The notes under the pieces are model-generated. The model ran no database searches. It had not been told where the DNA came from and was given only the letters and a program-made list of their open reading frames with translations. From Candidatus Heteroruminococcus faecigallinarum (lineage in GTDB: Bacteria; Bacillota; Clostridia; Oscillospirales; Ruminococcaceae): a DNA stretch of 64,000 nucleotides. Of this stretch, positions 28,565 to 34,784 are shown in pieces. Numbering within the stretch: position 1 is the first letter of the stretch; the number at the start of each line of letters is the position of its first letter. Made by a program: the position numbers and the translations under genes. The DNA is taken from assembly GCA_904387055.1 (NCBI GenBank), contig CAJFKV010000006.1, positions 1-64,000 of the forward strand. The letters are read 5' to 3'.

Positions 28565-28615
28565 CCGACCTTCTTTGTCAGAATCGTTACAAATTTGTTT
28601 CTTCCTCCCGGCCGA

Positions 28616-28644
28616 TTGCCCCGGCGGCGGCCAGGTGGTATACT
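28616..28644 (+). promoter_or_regulatory. Promoter of the AAA-type ATPase gene
   Basis: TTGCCC (28616-28621) and TATACT (28639-28644), 17 bases apart. The predicted start of transcription is about 25 bases before the ATG. Confidence 0.55.
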
Positions 28645-28675
28645 GGAGAAAATCCCCCGAAGGAAGGCCTGCTTC

Positions 28676-29425
28676 ATGGATACTACTCTCTTTCTCCGCC
28701 AGCTTCGCCGCAAGCCTCTCCCGCCCGCAGTGCAGGAGGAATACCCCTTCACCATCCCCGCCCTGCGGGGGCTGGAGGAGCTGACCTTCACCGCCCCGGT
28801 CACCTTCCTGGCGGGGGAAAACGGCATGGGCAAAAGCACCCTCCTGGAGGCCATCGCCCTGGTGCTGGGCTTCAACCCGGAGGGGGGCAGCCGCAACGCC
28901 TCCTTCTCCACCGCCGACACCCACTCCCCCCTCTCCCGGTGGCTGACCCCGGTGCGGGGGCCCCGCCGCCCCCGGGACGGCTACTTCCTCCGGGCCGAGA
29001 GCTTCTACAACTTCGCCACCTACCTGGAGGAGGTGGAGCGGTCCGACCTGGTCCCCTCCCGGGCCTTCGCCTCCTACGGGGGCAAGAGCCTCCACCGCCA
29101 GTCCCACGGGGAGAGCTTCCTGGCCCTTCTCCAGAACCGGCTGGGGGGCAGGGGGATCTACCTCTTCGACGAGCCGGAGGCCGCCCTCTCCCCCTCCCGG
29201 CAGCTGGCGGTCCTTTCCCTGCTCCACTCCCTGGTGAAGAAGAATTCCCAGTTCATCATCGCCACCCACTCCCCCATCCTCATGGCCTTTCCCCAGGCCC
29301 AGATCCTCCTCCTGGACGAGGAGGGCATCCGACCGGTGGCCTATGAGGAGACCGAGCACTACCAGATTACCCGCGCCTTTCTCCAGAACCCCCAGCGGAT
29401 GCTGCGGGAGCTCCTGGCCCCATGA
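28676..29425 (+). CDS. AAA/ABC-type ATPase, small stand-alone
   Basis: 249-residue P-loop ATPase. Walker A is FLAGENGMGKSTLLEA (about 43-58), a signature-like stretch follows (SHGESFLALLQ), and Walker B is IYLFDEPEAALSPSRQ with FIIATHSPILMAF as the switch histidine. This is the AAA_21/OLD-like family that functions as a single protein rather than with a permease; its cellular role is unknown. The ATG at 28676 has AAGGAAGG upstream. It stands alone on the plus strand, between a divergent sortase and a convergent mgtE. Confidence 0.85.
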   Translation: MDTTLFLRQLRRKPLPPAVQEEYPFTIPALRGLEELTFTAPVTFLAGENGMGKSTLLEAIALVLGFNPEGGSRNASFSTADTHSPLSRWLTPVRGPRRPRDGYFLRAESFYNFATYLEEVERSDLVPSRAFASYGGKSLHRQSHGESFLALLQNRLGGRGIYLFDEPEAALSPSRQLAVLSLLHSLVKKNSQFIIATHSPILMAFPQAQILLLDEEGIRPVAYEETEHYQITRAFLQNPQRMLRELLAP

Positions 29426-29456
29426 AGAGGGCCCTTCCGGACGGAAGGGCCCTCTT
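29425..29456. terminator. Hairpin between convergent ATPase and mgtE genes
   Basis: A 15-base perfect inverted repeat with core GAGGGCCCTTCC overlaps the ATPase stop and ends just before the mgtE stop. A short T-rich run (CTTGTT) follows on the plus strand only. Confidence 0.75.
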
Positions 29457-29457
29457 G

Positions 29458-30807
29458 TTACACCCCCAGCAGGTGGTGGGCGATGGAGAAATACACCACC
29501 AGGGACACTGCGTCCACAATGGTGGTGATGAGAGGGGCCGCCATGATGGCCGGATCAATCCGGAGGCTGCGGGCCACAATGGGCAGCACCCCGCCGATGG
29601 TCTTGGCCATGAGCACGGTCACCACCAGGCTCAGGGAGACGGTAAGGGCCATCATCTCCTGGCCGGGATAGGTAATCACCAGCCGCAGGTAGTTGACCGC
29701 CGCCAATACAACCCCCACCAGGAGGCTGACGCGGGTCTCCTTCCACAGCACCGCCAGCAGGTCCCGGGGACGGATCTCCCCCAGGGTCATCCCCCGGATC
29801 ACCAGGGTGGAGCTCTGGGAGCCGGCGTTGCCGCCGGTGTCGGTCAGCATGGGAATAAAGGTGACCAGCAGGGGCATGGCGGCAAAGGCCGCCTCGTATT
29901 TGGCCAGGATGGAGCCGGTCACCATCCCCGAGATCATCAGCACCAGCAGCCACACAATCCGCCGCCGGGCCAGCGTCACCACCCCGGTGCGCAGATAGGG
30001 ACGGTCGTCGGAAGGGGCCATGGCCGCCATCTTCTCAAAATCCTCGGTGGCCTCCTGTTCCAGCACCTCCACCGCGTCGTCCACCGTGACAATGCCCACC
30101 AGCCGGTTTTCCCGGTCCACCACCGGCAGGGAGAGAAGGTCGTAGCGGGAAAGAAGCTGGGCCACCTCTTCCTGTCCGTCGGTGGTAACCGCCCGGATCA
30201 CCTGCCGGTCCATCAGCGCCTCCACCAGCTGCTCGTCCCGGGCCAGCAGCAGCTCCCGCACCGAGACAACCCCCTCCAGCACCCGGCAGGGCCCGGTGAC
30301 ATAGCAGGTGTAGATGGTCTCCTTGTCCTGGCCGGTGCTGCGGATGTGAGCGATGGCCTGGGCCACCGTCATCCGGGCGGAAAGCTCGGTAAACTCCGCC
30401 GTCATGATGCTGCCGGCGGTCCCGTCCGGGTAACACAGGTACCGGTTGACCAGCTCCCTGGTCTGGGGGCTGGTGCCCTGGAGAATCCGCTTCACCACAT
30501 TGGCGGGCAGCTCCCCCAGCAGGTCCACCGCGTCATCCACCGCCAGCTCCTCCACCATCTGGGCCGCTTCCCCGTCGCTGAAGGAATCCACCAGGGTGCG
30601 GCCGGCCTCGGGGGCAAGCTGGGCAAACACGTCGGTGGCCAGGTCCTTGTCCAGCAGGCGGAAGACCAGCGGACGCTTCTCCTCCGGCAGCTGGTCCAAA
30701 AACGCGGCCGCATCCACCGGGTTCATCCCGTCCAGGCGCTTTTTCAGCTGGGGGAAGCACTTGCTCTCCAGCAGCTCCATCAGCTCGTTGTTCATCATCT
30801 TCTTCAT
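29458..30807 (-). CDS. mgtE: Magnesium transporter MgtE
   Basis: Mg2+-gated magnesium channel. The 449-residue protein has the N-terminal superhelical domain (MNPVDAAAFLDQLPEEKR onward), a CBS pair (about 140-260, with MTAEFTELSARMTVAQAI and LLSLPVVDRENRLVGIVTVDD) and five membrane helices including TDTGGNAGSQSSTLVIRG. The ATG at 30807 has GGAGGG 7 bases upstream; the open frame extends further but without another ribosome site. Regulation is likely at the level of its unusual leader, described separately. Confidence 0.96.
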   Translation of the reverse strand: MKKMMNNELMELLESKCFPQLKKRLDGMNPVDAAAFLDQLPEEKRPLVFRLLDKDLATDVFAQLAPEAGRTLVDSFSDGEAAQMVEELAVDDAVDLLGELPANVVKRILQGTSPQTRELVNRYLCYPDGTAGSIMTAEFTELSARMTVAQAIAHIRSTGQDKETIYTCYVTGPCRVLEGVVSVRELLLARDEQLVEALMDRQVIRAVTTDGQEEVAQLLSRYDLLSLPVVDRENRLVGIVTVDDAVEVLEQEATEDFEKMAAMAPSDDRPYLRTGVVTLARRRIVWLLVLMISGMVTGSILAKYEAAFAAMPLLVTFIPMLTDTGGNAGSQSSTLVIRGMTLGEIRPRDLLAVLWKETRVSLLVGVVLAAVNYLRLVITYPGQEMMALTVSLSLVVTVLMAKTIGGVLPIVARSLRIDPAIMAAPLITTIVDAVSLVVYFSIAHHLLGV

Positions 30808-30852
30808 TCTCGTTCCCTCCATTCTGTTTGGAATGGCCGGAAAACAGAGCGC

Positions 30853-30901
30853 AAAAAAACACGGCAGGCCGGACGGGGCTCTCCCCGCCGCACCTTCCGT
30901 G
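30853..30901 (-). terminator. Intrinsic terminator inside the mgtE leader
   Basis: On the minus strand a CACGG/CCGTG base, an AGG/CCT middle and a CGGGG-AGAG-CCCCG top are followed by seven T. It lies upstream of mgtE in the same transcript, as expected of an attenuator. Its 3' arm (CCGGCCTGCCGTG) can also pair with CACGGCAGCCGG inside the short ORF. Confidence 0.75.
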
Positions 30902-30968
30902 CAGCAACAAAACAGCGCCACCTCCCCCTTGGGAGACGGCCCTTTCCTCACAATCCGCCGATGGACGG

Positions 30969-31058
30969 TTAACGGAAAGACAGGCCAGCGTCAAAACGGC
31001 CCGGCTGCCGTGGCTGCAAGAACTGGTTCTGTTTTCGACTTCGGCCGTTGTCGCTCAC
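30969..31058 (-). CDS. Candidate leader peptide upstream of mgtE
   Basis: 29-codon ORF starting with GTG at 31058, 8 bases after AAGGAGG (31067-31073), and ending TAA at 30969. The peptide is basic and Gln/Arg-rich, with the stretch QPRQPGRF near its middle. It has no recognisable domain. Position, strong ribosome site and overlap with a possible antiterminator arm suggest a regulatory rather than enzymatic role. Conservation in relatives would be needed to be sure. Confidence 0.5.
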   Translation of the reverse strand: MSDNGRSRKQNQFLQPRQPGRFDAGLSFR

Positions 31059-31138
31059 CTGATTTCCCTCCTTATCAATTCATCTTCCCGCCCTGCATAG
31101 CAGGACACAGGACCAGGAGATTCTCTCTCCTTGGCTTT

Positions 31139-31167
31139 AGAATACCACAGGCGCGGGGGAAAAGCAA
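31139..31167 (-). promoter_or_regulatory. Promoter of mgtE
   Basis: TTGCTT (31162-31167) and TATTCT (31139-31144), 17 bases apart on the minus strand, just past the terminator of the oxidoreductase operon. Confidence 0.6.
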
Positions 31168-31190
31168 CCCAATTTTCCCGGTTTTTTCTC

Positions 31191-31255
31191 ATTTTCGGCA
31201 AAAAAACAGGGATTCCTGTCATTTTGGAATCCCTGCTCGTGTTTTTGCCGAAAAT
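31191..31255 (-). terminator. Terminator of the 2-oxoacid oxidoreductase operon
   Basis: A 10-bp stem CAGGGATTCC/GGAATCCCTG followed by seven T on the minus strand, itself enclosed by a second pair of arms (TTTTTGCCGAAAAT and its complement). It begins 6 bases past the gamma-subunit stop. Confidence 0.9.
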
Positions 31256-31260
31256 CTCGT

Positions 31261-31797
31261 CTAACCTTCGTATTTCATCCCCATATCGATGGCCTTCAGG
31301 TTGCCGTCCAGCAGGTGGGCCTTCTTGGGAGGGATGGTCTTCTCCAGGGCCTTCTTCATGATATCATAGGAGACGAAGGAGGTCGTCTCCAGCATCTTGC
31401 CCATGAGGATCATGTTGGCCAGGCCCTCCAGGCCGTTGTCGGCAGCCAGCTTGGTGGCGGGCACCTCGTAGACCGAAATATCGGTGCGGGTGGTCTTCTT
31501 GGATACCAGGGTGCTGTCCACCAGCACCACGCCCCCGGGCACCACGCTGTCGATGAACTTGTCAAAGGACTGGACGTTCATCACCATCAGGATATCCGGA
31601 TTGAGAACCAGGGGGGAAGCCACCTGCTCGTCGGAGATGACCACGCTGCAGTTGGCGGTGCCGCCCCGCATCTCGGGGCCGTAGGAGGGCAGCCAGGAGA
31701 CCTCCTTGCCCTCCAGCAGGCCGGAGTAAGCCGCAATCTTGCCGGAGAACAGGATGCCCTGCCCGCCGAACCCGGCGAAAAGGATGTTCTTAGTCAT
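31261..31797 (-). CDS. 2-oxoacid:ferredoxin oxidoreductase gamma subunit
   Basis: Gamma subunit (178 residues) of a thiamine-diphosphate enzyme that decarboxylates a 2-oxoacid to an acyl-CoA with ferredoxin as electron acceptor. Motifs: FAGFGGQGILFSGKIAA at the N terminus, SWLPSYGPEMRGGTANCSVVIS, and NPDILMVMN. Its ATG lies inside the end of the beta-subunit gene (8-base overlap). The family covers 2-oxoglutarate (Kor), branched-chain (Vor) and related enzymes; sequence alone does not choose between them. Confidence 0.92.
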   Translation of the reverse strand: MTKNILFAGFGGQGILFSGKIAAYSGLLEGKEVSWLPSYGPEMRGGTANCSVVISDEQVASPLVLNPDILMVMNVQSFDKFIDSVVPGGVVLVDSTLVSKKTTRTDISVYEVPATKLAADNGLEGLANMILMGKMLETTSFVSYDIMKKALEKTIPPKKAHLLDGNLKAIDMGMKYEG

Positions 31798-32551
31798 GGT
31801 GCTTAACCCCCTCTGCAGTCTTGTCCTTGTAGACGCCCAGCGGATAGTAGGGCATCATGTTGTCCCGCAGCCACTGGAGGGCTTCCACCGGGGTGAGGCC
31901 CCAGTTGGTGGGGCAGGCGGAGAGGACCTCCACGATGGAGAAGCCCTTCCCCTCAATCTGGGTCTGGAAGGCCTTCTTGATGGCCTCCTTGGCCTTCTTG
32001 ATGTTGGGGACGCTGTCCACCGACACCCGGGTGGCATAGGCCACGCCGTCCAGGGTGGAGAGCATTTCGCACACCCGCACCGGATAGCCGGCGGTATTGG
32101 TATCGCGGCCATAGGGGGTGGTCTGGGTCACCTGGCCGGGAAGGGTGGTGGGGGCCATCTGGCCGCCGGTCATGCCATAGATGGCATTGTTCACAAAGAT
32201 GATGGTGATGTTCTCGCCGCGGGTGGCGGAGTGAACCGTCTCGGCGGTGCCGATGGCAGCCAGGTCGCCGTCCCCCTGGTAGGTAAAGACCACGTTGGAG
32301 GGGATGGCCCGCTTGAGGCCGGTAGCCACCGCCGGGGCCCGGCCGTGGGGGGCCTCCACCATGTCGCAGGTGAAATAGTTGTATGCCATTACCGAGCAGC
32401 CCACCGGGCAGACGCCGACGGCATGGTCCTCTACGTTCAGCTCGGTGAGCGCCTCGGCCACCAGCTTATGAATGATGCCGTGGGTGCAGCCGGGGCAGTA
32501 GTGCATGGTTGCATCGGTCAAGGCCTTGGGCTTCTGATAGACGATTGCCAT
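31790..32551 (-). CDS. 2-oxoacid:ferredoxin oxidoreductase beta subunit
   Basis: Thiamine-diphosphate-binding beta subunit, 253 residues. Visible are MHYCPGCTHGIIHKLVAEAL, the VFTYQGDGDLAAIG cofactor motif and NNAIYGMTGGQMAPTT. Start ATG at 32551 overlaps the alpha stop by one base (TAATG); a longer open frame upstream lies within the alpha gene. Two cysteines beyond the motif (GVCPVGC) fit the family's cluster-binding positions. Confidence 0.93.
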   Translation of the reverse strand: MAIVYQKPKALTDATMHYCPGCTHGIIHKLVAEALTELNVEDHAVGVCPVGCSVMAYNYFTCDMVEAPHGRAPAVATGLKRAIPSNVVFTYQGDGDLAAIGTAETVHSATRGENITIIFVNNAIYGMTGGQMAPTTLPGQVTQTTPYGRDTNTAGYPVRVCEMLSTLDGVAYATRVSVDSVPNIKKAKEAIKKAFQTQIEGKGFSIVEVLSACPTNWGLTPVEALQWLRDNMMPYYPLGVYKDKTAEGVKHHD

Positions 32552-33624
32552 TACTGAGCACCTCCCATGGATTTGATCTTCGCCAGGATCTCGGCGGGCG
32601 ACGGAATGATGCCGCCGGTCCGGCCATAGAAGTCCACCGGCTTGCGGCCGTTGACCACCAGGCGGACGTCGTCCACCATCTGGCCCATGCTCATCTCCAC
32701 CGCCAGGAACTTCTGGACCGACGGGTTCTGGCAGGCCTTCTCGATCCCCTTCTGGGGGAAGGGCCAAACGGTGATGGGCCGGATGAGCCCCGCCTTGATC
32801 CCCTCGGCGCGGGCGGCATTGATGGCGCTCTTGGCAATACGGGCGGTGGCGCCATAGGCGACAACCACGATCTCGGCGTCGTCGGTCAGGTACTCTTCTT
32901 CCCGGGCCTCGTTGGCCTTGACCAGCTCGTACCGTTCAAACCGCTCCCGCACCTTCTGCTCCAGCTCTTCCGGCTGCAGGTACAGGGAATTGATGATGTT
33001 GTGGGGCCGCTTGCCGCCGTGGCCGCAGGCCGCCCAGGGCTTCTCGATGGGATGGGGCTCCACCTCCGGGAAGGAAACCGGCTCCATCATCTGGCCCAGC
33101 AGGCCGTCGGCCAGGATCATGGCGGGCATGCGGTATTTGTCGGCCAGGTCAAAGGCGGTCATCACCGTGTCCACCATCTCCTGGACGGTGCTGGGGGCAA
33201 AGGCCAGCACATGGAGATCCCCATGGCCCATGGCGTGGGTGGCCTGCCAGTAGTCCGCCTGGGAGGGCTGGATGCCGCCCAGGCCGGGGCCGCCCCGCAT
33301 CACGTTGAGGATCAGGCAGGGCAGGTCGGACCCGGCGATGTAGGAGATACCCTCGCTCTTGAGGGAGATGCCCGGGGAAGAGGAGGAGGTCATGGCCCGC
33401 ACGCCGGCCGACGCGGCGCCCAGCACCATGTTGATGGCCGCCAGCTCCGACTCGGCCTGCAGGAAGGTGCCGCCGATCTTGGGCATTTTCTTGGACATAT
33501 AGGCCGATACCTCGGTCTGGGGGGTAATGGGATAGCCGAAGAAATGGCGGCAGCCGGCGCGGATCGCGGCCTCGGCCAGGGCTTCGTTTCCCTTCATCAA
33601 TACTCGTTCAGCCATTCTCGTCAC
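32551..33624 (-). CDS. 2-oxoacid:ferredoxin oxidoreductase alpha subunit
   Basis: Alpha subunit, 357 residues, with LMKGNEALAEAAIRAGCRHFFGYPITPQTE at the N terminus, a pyrimidine-binding-type region (TSSSSPGISLKSEGISYIAG) and a C-terminal domain with GRTGGIIPSP. Its wording is closest to VorB/KorA types. GTG at 33624 lies one base after the ferredoxin stop; an ATG at 33615 is an equally reasonable start. Order delta-alpha-beta-gamma is common in clostridia. Confidence 0.93.
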   Translation of the reverse strand: MTRMAERVLMKGNEALAEAAIRAGCRHFFGYPITPQTEVSAYMSKKMPKIGGTFLQAESELAAINMVLGAASAGVRAMTSSSSPGISLKSEGISYIAGSDLPCLILNVMRGGPGLGGIQPSQADYWQATHAMGHGDLHVLAFAPSTVQEMVDTVMTAFDLADKYRMPAMILADGLLGQMMEPVSFPEVEPHPIEKPWAACGHGGKRPHNIINSLYLQPEELEQKVRERFERYELVKANEAREEEYLTDDAEIVVVAYGATARIAKSAINAARAEGIKAGLIRPITVWPFPQKGIEKACQNPSVQKFLAVEMSMGQMVDDVRLVVNGRKPVDFYGRTGGIIPSPAEILAKIKSMGGAQ

Positions 33625-33625
33625 A

Positions 33626-33832
33626 CTACCTTTCCACAGTAATTGCGCTGTCGGGGCACATAATCCCGCACATGGCGCAGCCGATGCATTCCTCGGGCTT
33701 CACCACCTCCGCGGGGGAATATCCCTTCGCGTTCAGGCGGTCGGGGCTCAGACGAATGATCTTCTTGGGGCATACCGAGACGCACAGGCCGCAGCCCTTG
33801 CAGACGTTCTCGTTCACAGTCATTTTCGCCAA
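33626..33832 (-). CDS. Ferredoxin-type delta subunit of the oxidoreductase
   Basis: 68-residue 2[4Fe-4S] protein with two CxxCxxCxxxC motifs (CKGCGLCVSVCP and CIGCAMCGIMCP) that passes electrons from the oxidoreductase core to soluble ferredoxin. It is the second gene of the operon, 31 bases after the P-loop ATPase gene. Confidence 0.94.
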   Translation of the reverse strand: MAKMTVNENVCKGCGLCVSVCPKKIIRLSPDRLNAKGYSPAEVVKPEECIGCAMCGIMCPDSAITVER

Positions 33833-33863
33833 CGTGTTTACCTCCCTTTCTCTCGCCCTGGCG

Positions 33864-34541
33864 TTATCCTTCCCAGGGGAGCTTTACCTGGATGGACACC
33901 GGGTAGATCTCCCCCGCGCCTGGGTCAACTTGGTCCGCCAGCTCCCGGGGCGCCGTGGTGAACACCAGGGGCAGCCCGCTGCGGCGGCAAACTTCCCGGG
34001 CATAGGCCTGGGAAGCATCGATCAGTGCCGGATCGGTGGCCTGGCACAGGTGGGTGTTGTTCACAATGCCGGTCGCCTTGAGCCGGGCGGCCCGTTCAAT
34101 CTCCCGCAGCACCTCCACCGCGTCGGCCGGGTCGGCCACCAGGGGCCGGCTGTGGTTGATGACATAGAGGAAGGTGTACTCCCCCTGCTCCAGGATGGCC
34201 CGGGAATACCGGCCCACCGCCGCCGCCCCTGCGTCGTCGCCGCCCACGTCGATCACCACCTGACGGTCCCGCTGGCGGATTGCCCCGTCCAGGCGGGGGT
34301 TGACCACCGGCGCGTCCACATTGGTGCGGGCGAAGGGGGGCACAATCATCTCAATCCCCATTTCCTGGGCCTTGGGGCCGAAATCGGCCGACCGGAAATA
34401 GGGATTGACAATGTCCAGGTCACACAGGGCCACCTTCCTGCCCTCGGCAGCCAGATCGGCCGCCAGATTGATGGCCAGGTTGGTCTTGCCGCAGCCATAA
34501 TGGCCGGTGACCAGAATGATTCGACGCAGAGTTTCCAGCAT
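33864..34541 (-). CDS. MinD/ParA-like P-loop ATPase
   Basis: 225-residue ATPase with Walker A VTGHYGCGKTNLAINLAADL, DLDIVNPYFRSADF and a VIDVGGDDAGAAAVGRY Walker B region, of the CobQ/CobB/MinD/ParA superfamily. It lacks the CxC motif of nickel-insertion ATPases such as CooC. Being first in the operon with the oxidoreductase subunits suggests a role in cluster or enzyme assembly; that is inference from position only. Start ATG at 34541 with GGGAG 6 bases upstream. Confidence 0.8.
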   Translation of the reverse strand: MLETLRRIILVTGHYGCGKTNLAINLAADLAAEGRKVALCDLDIVNPYFRSADFGPKAQEMGIEMIVPPFARTNVDAPVVNPRLDGAIRQRDRQVVIDVGGDDAGAAAVGRYSRAILEQGEYTFLYVINHSRPLVADPADAVEVLREIERAARLKATGIVNNTHLCQATDPALIDASQAYAREVCRRSGLPLVFTTAPRELADQVDPGAGEIYPVSIQVKLPWEG

Positions 34542-34591
34542 GTTTTTCTCCCAATCCTGCTCAATAACCGATGAGCACTGTGATTCATTTC

Positions 34592-34620
34592 ATTATACCA
34601 TGGCGGCCGGCCAGGCACAA
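34592..34620 (-). promoter_or_regulatory. Promoter of the ATPase/oxidoreductase operon
   Basis: TTGTGC (34615-34620) and perfect TATAAT (34592-34597), 17 bases apart on the minus strand, about 50 bases before the first ATG. Confidence 0.75.
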
Positions 34621-34672
34621 GCCGCCGGAAGATGACAATCCTTCCGATATTTCCCGCCCTGCCGCCGGATTT

Positions 34673-34710
34673 TTTGCCGATTTAGCCAATCATACTGATA
34701 AATCGGCAAA
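34673..34710. repeat. 11-bp inverted repeat between operons
   Basis: TTTGCCGATTT and its exact complement AAATCGGCAAA are separated by 16 bases. No T-run follows on either strand, so it is not an ordinary terminator; it lies 53 bases upstream of the -35 of the oxidoreductase operon and could be a protein site or a second stem after acsB. Confidence 0.6.
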
Positions 34711-34726
34711 TCTTCTTCCTATGGAA

Positions 34727-34759
34727 AACAGGCGGATCTCCCAATGAGATCCGCCTGTT
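34727..34759 (-). terminator. Terminator of cooS-cooC-acsB
   Basis: 14-bp stem AACAGGCGGATCTC with its complement and a short CCAAT loop, then TTTT on the minus strand, 26 bases past the acsB stop. Confidence 0.88.
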
Positions 34760-34784
34760 GGCTTCCCCGGCTGGGGAAAGTCGA

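Larger units (their letters stand above)
28384..28675. other. Divergent intergenic region
   Basis: About 290 bases between the divergent sortase and ATPase genes. It contains one promoter for each direction and a C/G-rich start; no gene is visible. Confidence 0.8.
30808..31132 (-). promoter_or_regulatory. Long mgtE leader with short ORF and terminator
   Basis: About 325 bases separate the predicted transcription start from mgtE. In order, the RNA holds a 5-bp CCTGC/GCAGG hairpin, a 29-codon ORF with its own ribosome site, and an intrinsic terminator that ends about 45 bases before the mgtE start. I could not match the M-box consensus, so this is called a candidate attenuator and not a known riboswitch. 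Confidence 0.6.

Noticed and set aside
30808-31132. M-box magnesium riboswitch upstream of mgtE
   Set aside because: Only a short AGGTGAG resembles the consensus; the other conserved blocks were not found by eye. A model search should decide.
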